Source of the DNA: Temnopleurus reevesii
Taxonomy: Eukaryota > Echinodermata > Echinoidea > Temnopleuroida > Temnopleuridae
DNA: 52,264 nucleotides
Reading direction: 5' to 3'
NCBI GenBank assembly: GCA_036244855.1
Contig: BQKZ01001435.1
Location: 8,024 to 60,287 of the forward strand
This document shows positions 34,301-46,300 of the stretch, in pieces; positions within the stretch are counted from its first letter, which is position 1; each line of letters opens with the position of its first letter. Under the pieces are notes generated by a model. That model searched no databases, was not told the DNA's origin, and was given only the letters and a program-made list of their open reading frames with translations. The translations under genes were made by a program, and so were the position numbers.

Positions 34301-37300
34301 AGATCATCTTATTGCTAAACCAATTACAAAAGAGTGTGAATCAATTTGGGGAAAATTGTACAAGCATTACAGTCTATTGCAAAAGTTGAAGACAACCTGC
34401 AATTTTGCACTTGCCTCTATACAGTCATGGGGGTTTACTCACAAATGTGTGCAAGTTGGTCCTTAATTTTCTGCTCAAATGATTAAAACTAATGTTCAAA
34501 ACAATATCAGTTTCCTTATACCAAAGAGAGGTGCATCACTTTTCAGAAAGATCTTGCGTGATCTCTCTCTCACAATGATTTGATCCTCGACATTGCTTTA
34601 ATCACATGCCTGATGGAATTGGGATCATTGTGTGAAATCTCGCAAAATCTTTCCAAGAAATCAAACTAATTTGTCTTTCCCAGGGTTTCATTGATAGTCT
34701 GAGCACTACAACTTGCTGTTTAAGCAGTGAATTCAAGCAAATATCACCCAAAGATGTCAGTAACACTCTTCTGACTACACCAATGAATGTGTACAGGTTA
34801 ATACAAATATGAAAAGTGGTCTTAAACTTTTGCAAAAAAAAATTATGACTGTATGGTAATGAATTTTGTACCTTAAAAGAAAGATAAATTGTTGATTAAT
34901 TCAGTAAATGATACAGATGCAGCATCATGTAAAAAAAAACATGATTTTATAGATATTTATTAAATATACACTATACCTTACTTTTGCATTGCAGTCAAAT
35001 ATATTCATGTCTATACAGACAAAATTTAAATTGCATAGGTGTTGCTAGGTCAGACAAACATTGTAGCTTTTCCAACCAAGCAGCAACCGCTATATCCAAT
35101 GCACATGATGACAATTTTGAATCAGATTTGGGCATTGAGTATTTCACAAAGACGTGTGCCTTACATTTGACTGCATTACAAAGATTGTCTATTAGCCATG
35201 AATTCATGAGTTAGTATGAAAAATTCAATTTGCTTACTTTAGCTGGGAAGCTTTCTTGTCCGTATCCTTGTAGTTTAGCTGCTTCTTCAATGTAGCCCAA
35301 CTCACTGGAACATGTTGACAGACCCACTTTGGCCTGGTGTGAGTTCATTACCTTCAGAAGCAACTCAGACAAGCTACCATTCACTGATGTCATGTTCTGT
35401 AAACAAATGATAAATAAACAACCACATTTCAAATTTACACTGTGTATACAAAGAAAAAGATAAAGCAAGATTTATATCTATATACATATATGTACTCTGT
35501 TCAATTCTCAGTCTCTATACACAAATACTAAGACAAAAAATTAGTCCATGTTTTTTACACTTGACCCACCCCCATAAGGTAGAAAGATTTGAGAGAAAAA
35601 TCCCCAACTATTTGAGTTGTGGTGCCAAATAAGTTGTACTATTGACAATAGTAGTATGTAGTTCAATGCTAAAATGTTCTCGTTAATCCCAGCTTTGGGG
35701 TAAGAAGTTCTTGTACTCAAACAATACCTTGCTTCACCATAGCAAAATCCTTCGGCAACACTTTAAAAAAGTACGGCTATTTGCAGACTTATCAAATAAT
35801 ACCGTCAGCTTGATACATGTAGTGCTTACTAACCTAACATTGAGTACTTGCAAAGAACTTTGTTTCAGTGAATAAGTTGTTAGGATAGTGATAGACGTTT
35901 AAAAGAACACAAAAGAAGACTTGTGTTGTCAAGAGAAATTTAAAAAAAAAAGTTGTTCAAAGCCTAATGATTTTAGTCATCACATCTCTTTTTTTTTCAT
36001 TCAAGCCATCACAGGAAGCAGCACATGGGATAGTATTTTTTAAGTCACAATGAAGCCCATTTTCTGAACATTTATTCACTTACTACTCTGTAATTATATA
36101 TTTTCCAAATCATTTGGAATATCTTTCCTCTTTATAGGTTTAAAAATTCTTTTAAATTCTGTGAACAGTAATATTCTGATCACTACTAAATTAGAAATCA
36201 CATTTGAAATAAATATCTACGCAGGATTTGTAACGTACAAGTAAAATGCTATGCAAGAAAGTAAGATTCAGTTTCTGTAGAAACACAAAGAAAAACCAAG
36301 AAACCCTCAATGTTTTTCATTGCTATTGTTATTGTTATATTGTAAATATGTTTATTTAATACAAATATATCAATTAAAGAAAATATTCAGCCAAATATGC
36401 ATACCACTGGTTTTCATTATGGTCCGTAAAAAGCAATGTTTGCTACATGTACATGTACCATCTCAAGATGAAGCACTTGCATATTTTACTCTCTTTCAAT
36501 CTATGCATACATTTCAAATTTGGTTTTTCATATTTCTATTGTTATTTATCTTAACCAGAGTAAACAAACCAAGACATTTGTGGACAAGTCTTCATTTCTT
36601 TACATTTTTGCAGTTCTCATCCAATTTTCATGTCAACAAAGTACATGTAGTGCAAAGTAGTGCAAAGTACTTTTATTGTTTCCAAGTCTTCCTTTTGTAT
36701 TCATAGCAACTTACAAGATTTTATAAGCAAAAAGAACAAAAAAGTGCATCCTGTCAGACATCAACTGCTGGAATATGTATCAGTGAGGACAATAAAAAAG
36801 GAATGCGATTGATGACAAAGACTCATGAGTAGGACCAGTGAGCAATTACAAAGAAACATTCTTGCCTAACATCAGTGGATTGGCATGACTGAACAGATGG
36901 AATTTCTTGTCTAGTGCCAGCACTACAAGAACTAAACAATAACAAAAGTGCCAATATAACCCTCTCCACTGCACCCTTTTCAGCACCCCTAATCCAATGT
37001 GTACATTTCCATGTGCCTGTATGCATAGTACTGAAAGCAAGAAACTAGGTTGGAATGTTTTGGGGCCAGGTTTTATGTTAATTTCTTTGTTTCATAGCGG
37101 GGTAATCCAAGCCTCCCTGTGGAAACCACTGGCTGGCTGTGCTGTATAAGCCTACACCGATTCATGTCTTCGGTTACATCTCTAGCCTGCATACATGTTT
37201 GAGGCGGCGCAGCATTATCCCGAGTTTTCACAATCTCGAGATTCTACCCCGATTACTTATTGGTCTTCTTAACAAGTGATCCTCACATTCCAAAACCGTG

Positions 37301-40300
37301 CCTTCGTAGTCAGGAGGTGACCGAATCATATTAGAGAGAGAAATAACTTGAAGGTACACGTTGGTCATTGCGTTCATCACTATGTGCGAACAGCACAATC
37401 ATGCATAAAATGTAAACTACACCTACATGTAGCGCGAGCTGAAGTCAAGCTGCACAAATTAAAGTCAAAGAAATTTATGAAAAAGTGCAATATTTGGCAT
37501 AAACTTAGAGCCCAAGTCATCTTGATTTGTTGTTTTTTTCCCCATTATAGCCAGTGAATGAAATTGTGAGCTACATGTAATCTATTTACATATGAATTAT
37601 TTATTTATTCATTTATCAGATTTCAGTAGGGTAGCTCCGTCAATAGTCTTGATACTGTACTGGTTTCCATGGAGGCCCTATAATAGAAACAATCTTGCGT
37701 GATTCAGATCTGATAATATTTCCACATCAGAATATAAAAGTAATTCATAAACTTGGGAGAGTGTAAACACGTCAAGAAATAGAGTGACTCCCTGCTCTCT
37801 GATTCCGACAGATGGTTTGACAAGCTGCATAAACATCCCAATGCCATGTTCTCTCTCAGGCTGAGAGTATCACTTTCTATATGATGAAGATGATAATCTT
37901 CTGTTATTCATGCACTTCATAAAGACTTTTTCTGAATCTTGGGAGAGGGGTACCAGCAATGTTTCTGTGTAATAGCATATGTACATCTGACCCATGGTGT
38001 CTGTGGACATGCTAGCCTTTACAAAGGACAGCCGTTAGTATAAATAAAATAACATGAATGACATGGGTATGAAAAAAGCATGAAAAACCAACATCCACCC
38101 TTAATTTTATCAGAATTTAAACCATTTGTGTACCTGTACATTTATGTAAAGTTATGTAGCCCTATAAAGGTATACTATCCTGTTCTATATTACATGTACT
38201 TTACAGCCCTGCAACACTGATTCCTTTTTAGCTGCTGCAACAAGTAGTTTCTGACCTATGAACCTACATGTATGTATATGTTCACGAGGTGGTACAGCAG
38301 TGCGTACAAAGTTACCAAAGAAAAAAATGATAGGAATGAGAAGAGGGAAAGGGGAGTGCTATTGACTGAATATATCTAGCATATAGTAACATACATGTAG
38401 TTCTATATTATAAAACAAATGAACGGCCACAAAACTATTAAAAACGTGTGTAGAGTGATATAAATGGAAAGTGGGAGAATAAAAGCAAAGACAATCATTG
38501 AGAACCCATTAGGCATGTCTCCCTTCTCCATCTTAAAAACAAGACCCCCCCCCCCAAAAAAAAAAAAGATACCTTGAACATTCACAACCAGATTGTAAAT
38601 AATTCAACACCCTGACTGCTAGGTCAGGGATGACTGATAAAATTAGTTGACTCACGGTCATATTCACCTCATAGGAGTACAGTTCTTCTTCAGTCAAAAA
38701 TAATGCATACAAATTATGTTCCCTTGTAAAAGTATATATTATAGGCCTACAATACATGCCTACACAAGATTAAAGTCAACAATGTCAGGGCCACATTTAC
38801 TTCACACAAGAGTATAAACACACAACAATGCCAAGGTTATATTCTAATCATCAAAAGGATAGTCTACATTGTACAATGTTGTATCATTGGACGTTTGTTG
38901 AAAATGGTAACATAAATTCTATCGAACATATTTCCTACACCTCCCCCCTCCCCTCCAATCTACCTGAACACAGACCCACCTCAACCCTCAGGCTACAGGG
39001 GAGACAGATAAATCACATGACACCATAAAGGTCAACGTTTAGGTCAAACTCACCTTAGGTAGAAGCACATACTCAGTCTGGTAGAATTCCACTGTGTGCT
39101 TGGTGGGGTCAAAATTCCCAATCTCAGCTGTCATGTGGGAGAGAAAGAAAGAAAGTGAAAGGGAATGATAAAGATCAAAATAGGTACCTTTCTTCCACAA
39201 TTCCTCATGATGATATTAAACTGAAAGGATATTTATTCCCAAGAAAGCATTCAGAGATGATAAGGTCACAGCACGAGTCCACTTTTTAGAGGGGATGGTG
39301 GTTTTAATTTTCAGGAAGGAGCATTCTTGATGGAAGACGAGTATTTTGGGATTTATTTTATTCTTTTTGTGTGTGGGTACTTTAACCAATCATGAGTCAG
39401 TGGGGACAGATGAAATGTCCCTATTCTTGGAAAATTAGGATTGGTTAAATCCCTGGTTAAATGCCCTGCAATTCAGGATGTCATCAAATGCCTTATTCCC
39501 TTTTTTTTGGCACAATTGAATAATATACAAATACATGTATCTAAGATGGTATAAAATTTGTTGTACTCTGAACATGTCAAACTACAAATTTTTCAATTTA
39601 ACTTCGTATACTGTATCATCACTTATTGAAATAATTTAAAGGGATGCTTCCGAGACAGTGTTAGGATTTCCATTTCTTCTTCAAAACTTTTGACTTCTTG
39701 CTGATAAGATGCTTTGTATATTAATATATTTATTTGTATTTTATACAAACAGTGTACATGTTCATTGTATAGTATACAGTATAGGCACATATAGCGGATT
39801 TGCAATTTTCGGACTAATAACTAGAATAATGCATAAATGGTAACAAACCTTGTAAAGCAAAGCTGGCTAGTGTGACTGCTTGTTCTTCGCTGCATGGTAA
39901 AATGCCCTCTATAATATCACTCTTCAATTGTAGAAAATACATGTATCTGAGAACAGAAAAGATACACATACAAAAATCTTCAGACATGTTGTAATAACAA
40001 AGAAGTAAAAATATGTCATTGAAAGAAAAATCAACTGTCAACAACAATTATTGTAACCAAATTTTATGTACACCATAAAACATTCAGTTAAAGCATAGAG
40101 ATACATTGTAAATGTAGGCTACATGTACCAATCTTCTTGGTTATTGGTATGAAAGTGCACATGAATACACATATTGTAATATCAACTTCCATGAGCATTT
40201 TAGTTTTGTGATTTTAACACATTGGGAAAGTTTCAACTTAATAATTTTCGTGTTGTGTAGATAACAATTTAACAAAATCACTACATGGCGCAAACACACT

Positions 40301-43300
40301 TATGTATTTACACATGTATCCATGTTGGAATAGAGCAAAGAATTACTTCAATTTGGAAAGTTGATGCTTTCACTAGTGTATGTTTGATGCACACTTAAAT
40401 CATTAATGAATAATGGGAGTGATAATTCAAATCATAAAATCTTCATAACGTCCAGAGATATCAACTAATGTCAAATCAATGGCAACAAAATGTTTGGTTC
40501 ACAGTACTGTTCAAAATATTATACAATAATAATAATACACAAAATTTATATAGCACTTAATTTCCAAAAAGGTTCAAAGCGCTTTACAATATAAACATAA
40601 CAAATACTTGAATATTGTACGTTATCGAAAATGTATTAGGTATTTATGTACTACGGTGTACTCTACTACCACTTCTTCGTGCATTTATGCTAGAGGCACA
40701 ATTTGACATGTACATAATACTCCTTGATAGAACACAATGACCTGTGAGGAAGGAATGTGACCTGGGTTGTCAATGAATGGTTGGTATGCAATGGACAGTA
40801 GACTCTTTTCATTGGTTTCAACAACAAAAAAAAATCGTAGCATGCATCTAACCTGGCAGGACAAGGTAAAGAAAAGATTATACTCTTGTGTTTAACAAAT
40901 TGCAGACAGTTTGTATCTGAAGCCCCTATAGATGAGAAAAAGGCCTATGTACATGTACGTCTAGATGTACATGAAAGATTCAAAATATATGTTGTAAACG
41001 TGAAAATATGTATAAAACAAATATTAGACCACCACTTCCTATAAACCTGTTTATATAAAGTTTCTGTATCATCTTCACTCCATATCCCAGACAACAATAA
41101 TAGCCCACGATGTACATCTAATATTCTGTTTACTTTTGTTTGTTTACTTTTTGTGATTTATTACATATGAACCAGTACATTCCAAACAATGTTTTACCCA
41201 AACAATAAGATGGACATTCTACAAAAAAGTACAGTATATGTACATGCATAATGTTCTTCATTACTACAGCCTGTGACTGTTTAGAATTTAGTATTCAAAC
41301 AAATTTTCCAGTGTACATGTAAATGTACTTTCGAGCTCCCTTCCCAAAACTACTCACATAATTTTCAAAAAGCTTTAGAAAATACATGTTGTAAATGTAT
41401 TCAGTTCATCCTTTGAATCTTGAAAAACATTCAAAAGTGAAAGAGAAACTGCTATGTACTTCAAGTCTATGAACTAATCCAAATTCCAGGAAAGTTCAAC
41501 AGACATTTTTGATGAAAGGAAATAAGTGTGGGAACTCGGACACTGGACTGGAATGCCATGAAATGGAAGGCGAGAGGACACTCAACAACCAAGCAGCTGG
41601 CAGCACAAAGATTGACCATTCTCTCATATTACTGTACTTTCACAACTTAATAATTTCATAAACACTTTTTAACAGTTTGTTTGCCAAAGTCCTATAAAGG
41701 TATTTATAAAGATACAGTTTATGATGAGCAAGTTTGATCATACATGTAGCACCATTTAGATTTTAGAAACCAATTGAATCTATCAAAATCCACAATCCGT
41801 ATAATGACTGCACTTTAATAAAATTGTGTAAGTCTGGATGCATGTAGAATGTGTACACTGTACATGTACACAGTAGAAGCTAAATGAAACAGTACTGTAC
41901 TAATAAAAGGAGATACAAGCACATATTTTGGAAATAAAGTAATTTAATTTTCGTCAGATTTTGCATACATGTATATCCACAAATTATATATTTTGGATCT
42001 TATGTACCTTGATGAAGTCTGCTATTGTATTGACTTGAGTACACAGTATTGTATTTTTCCCCTATTAGTTCATTTTACAAACATCATACAGTACTTTATA
42101 CTTATAAAATCCATTCCCCATCATTTGGAAGTTTGACAATAAAATTTAAAGACCTGTGTATGACCCAGGAAAATCTTTCATTTCTTCATTTTTCAGATCA
42201 CATTTGAAGAATAAATGTTTGAGAATAAACATCCCCTCTGTATCAACATGCCTGCGCATACCAATGACATTGATTACACACATTCATAAATGCCACGCTT
42301 TGAGTCAATACATGTAGACGAGTCTTTGAAACATTTGCACATCCATATGGTATGCCTTCATTATCATAATTCAATACACTATGACTCATCATTCATTCAA
42401 AGTAAAATAAAAACCTAAAGGCGGCTCATTAGCTTTGGCACAATATTCAGCAATACATGTAATAGCACACGTGAAATTAACACAATTTTAGAATAAACTT
42501 GCGTCTCCCCCTAAAAATATGTAATTTTCATTTTATTGTGGCAGTGTTCTATCATGAACATAAACCCTTCCTATAAACCAAATATTGTAAATTAAAAGTT
42601 TAAAAGTTCAACAGTAACCTAAGTCTGTGTATGCAAACATACAAACTTGTACATGTACACACTGAAAAACAATCTAAAATTTTGTTCGGCTGAACATGCA
42701 GCCTACATGTACATAATACAGATAACTATAGTCATACAATATAAAATAGATAAATAAATACCAGAAAAAGAGAAACCATTTCACAAGTTTAATCAAAAGA
42801 GAAATACTCAGACAATGAATTGCTCTATTTTTCACCTTACCTTGTTATTTCATGCTTGAGTGTTTGTATGTTGGATGTGTAAAGCATGACACCCAGCCGA
42901 AGCATGGAGTCGTGGGCATTCTTGTCCAGTTGTTTCTTTAGCGGCTTTTCGAGGTCCACCCATCTCAGTTTGTAGTTCTTATTACTGTACTGCAGACCAA
43001 AGTAGATACTCTACACAAGAGAAAATATAGGATAATGCATCTTGAATGGTGATCTACTTTTCAAAGTTGATTTCAAAGAGCCATCTGTCTACATTGACCA
43101 CTTAAACTGGTTCCTCGAGATGATCACCTGTTTACAGTCACCACATTTTTTGTGGAATACAATATATACATGTAGTTAAAATACATCAGGTTAGGTTTCG
43201 TTTAATGCAATGAAAATTGTATTTTCTTATGTTACCAGAACTCAAGTGCACGTTTAATCCTTTGTAAAAAAAAAATATATATTGTTACTTTATGAGAGAA

Positions 43301-46300
43301 TGATAGGATTTTCTGTAGATTTTATGTCCATGGAGCAGACTTTTCATGAAGGGATAATGGATATTGATATTAATTCTGAGAAGGAAGTAAAAGTACAGCA
43401 TGCTTGACTGATATCTTCAAACCACCCACTGACCATTCAAAATTCAAGATGGTAATGGAAGGAAAANAGATACAAGCACATATTTTGGAAATAAAGTAAT
43501 TTAATTTTCGTCAGATTTTGCATACATGTATATCCACAAATTATATATTTTGGATCTTATGTACCTTGATGAAGTATGCTATTGTATTGACTTGAGTACA
43601 CAGTATTGTATTTTTCCCCTATTAGTTCATTTTACAAACATCATACAGTACTTTATACTTATAAAATCCATTCCCCATCATTTGGAAGTTTGACAATAAA
43701 ATTTAAAGACCTGTGTATGACCCAGGAAAATCTTTCATTTCTTCATTTTTCAGATCACATTTGAAGAATAAATGTTTGAGAATGAACATCCCCTCTGTAT
43801 CAACATGCCTGCGCATACCAATGACATTGATTACACACATTCATAAATGCCACGCTTTGAGTCAATACATGTAGACGAGTCTTTGAAACATTTGCACATC
43901 CATATGGTATGCCTTCATTATCATAATTCAATACACTATGACTCATCATTCATTCAAAGTAAAATAAAAACCTAAAGGCGGCTCATTAGCTTTGGCACAA
44001 TATTCAGCAATACATGTAATAGCACACATGAAATTAACACAATTTTAGAATAAACTTGCGTCTCCCCCTAAAAATATGTAATTTTCATTTTATTGTGGCA
44101 GTGTTCTATCATGAACATAAACCCTTCCTATAAACCAAATATTGTAAATTAAAAGTTTAAAAGTTCAACAGTAACCTAAGTCTGTGTATGCAAACATACA
44201 AACTTGTACATGTACACACTGAAAAACAATCTAAAATTTTGTTCGGCTGAACATGCAGCCTACATGTACATAATACAGATAACTATAGTCATACAATATA
44301 AAATAGATAAATAAATACCAGAAAAAGAGAAACCATTTCACAAGTTTAATCAAAAGAGAAATACTCAGACAATGAATTGCTCTATTTTTCACCTTACCTT
44401 GTTATTTCATGCTTGAGTGTTTGTATGTTGGATGTGTAAAGCATGACACCCAGCCGAAGCATGGAGTCGTGGGCATTCTTGTCCAGTTGTTTCTTTAGCG
44501 GCTTTTCGAGGTCCACCCATCTCAGTTTGTAGTTCTTATTACTGTACTGCAGACCAAAGTAGATACTCTACACAAGAGAAAATATAGGATAATGCATCTT
44601 GAATGGTGATCTACTTTTCAAAGTTGATTTCAAAGAGCCATCTGTCTACATTGACCACTTAAACTGGTTCCTCGAGATGATCACCTGTTTACAGTCACCA
44701 CATTTTTTGTGGAATACAATATATACATGTAGTTAAAATACATCAGGTTAGGTTTTGTTTAATGCAATGAAAATTGTATTTTCTTATGTTACCAGAACTC
44801 AAGTGCACGTTTAATCCTTTGTAAAAAAAAAATATATATTGTTACTTTATGAGAGAATGATAGGATTTTCTGTAGATTTTATGTCCATGGAGCAGACTTT
44901 TCATGAAGGGATAATGGATATTGATATTAATTCTGAGAAGGAAGTAAAAGTACAGCATGCTTGACTGATATCTTCAAACCACCCACTGACCATTCAAAAT
45001 TCAAGATGGTAATGGAAGGAAAAAAAGAGTAGTGCACTGCTTGCCAGGAAAACCTGCTGGAATGTTTAAGGATGCCCTTAGGGTCAGGAATGGAATGAGT
45101 TCCACATCAAACAATACAGAGGAGGGCACAAGGATGAAAATGGAAAGTGCTCTACCGTAAATCATCTTTCAGTCATATTGCTACATATAGATCAGTCTCC
45201 ACTCCTCCCCCCCCCCCGCCATCAATAATACATCGGTACACTCAACTGCTCCCCCCCCCCCCCCCCCCCCCCTTTAATTTTCTGTTCTTTGGATTTTGTC
45301 TCTACATGGAGATGTGGTCCACAAATTCCGGCTATTGAAACATTAATGTAGTCATGAAAGTAGTCTTTGGGGAGTGCAAATGAACAGTCAAATTGAATCA
45401 ATCCTTCCTCAGTGAATATAGCCTATACCAAACATGATCTGGTGTAGATCATCCTCCACAAAACTAGCCCTTTTCATCATTGACATCATTGATTTTTCAA
45501 TCTATTTCAACAATATACAAGTGTATGTGTATTCATACCAGCACAATAATTTTTTTTAAATAAAAGAATAAAAATAATCAACCTAGACTTGAGAGTATAC
45601 ATGTACAGCCTGTTGCCAATAACTGCAAGCTAATAGCACTATGTTGTTGCACAAATGCAGATAAAGCCTACTCGAATGCACATTTACAAAACGATTATTA
45701 TACAAGTACGTACAGTGTACACTGTATTCTAAAATTTAACACTTAATCATACAATACAATGTAATACTGAAGAGGGAGTTAAATATCCAGATGTCCATCT
45801 ATTGATTATGGATGATGTCATGATGTTGGATTCCCATCTATTACAACAACTTCATTTATATCCCACCAGCAATTTACAGTCTGTACACGTAGGAGTGTGC
45901 ACCACCCTCAGTGATTCATTCATTCTTCAACCCACAACAAACACAATAGACCAACATGTGCATAATTGTATGGATGATCTGCATCATGTACAGCAAAATG
46001 CACAATCCTACCATGAGAAGTTAAAAATCATTTTAAGTGTTATTTGTAGAACATTGATTATTTGATTTTAAACTGAGGCATTAACATGTATACCAGTACA
46101 TGTACATATGTACACATATTAAGTGTACATATATGTATGCATTACAAATTATGTAATGATTTAATATAGTTTAGAGCAGGGTGACAGCTTTTGTTATTGC
46201 CCAGGATCTTTTATCAAAATGTAAACCAATTAATGGATACCCATGTCATATCTTGTGAAATAGAAAATTCCCTAAATTAACCTACATGTACAGCCACATA

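Larger units (their letters stand above)
30749..39848 (-). other. Introns between exons 3 and 7
   Basis: Apart from exons 4-6 these introns hold no supported genes. A hairpin-forming inverted repeat lies at 34543-34660, poly-C/poly-A junctions at about 33719-33745 and 38546-38568, and TACATGTA octamers become frequent from about 36.4 kb rightward. Confidence 0.55.
41911..45023. repeat. 1556-bp near-identical direct duplication around a single N
   Basis: 41911-43466 and 43468-45023 are equal in length and differ at only a handful of bases. I saw four: c/a near 42019, a/g near 42226, g/a near 42471, c/t near 43200. They are joined by one N at 43467. This looks like two haplotypes concatenated, not a genomic tandem duplication. 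Confidence 0.9.

Noticed and set aside
42841..44567. True tandem exon duplication for alternative splicing of FERM exon 2
   Set aside because: Identical exons, equal 1556-bp segments and a single N at the join point to concatenated alleles.
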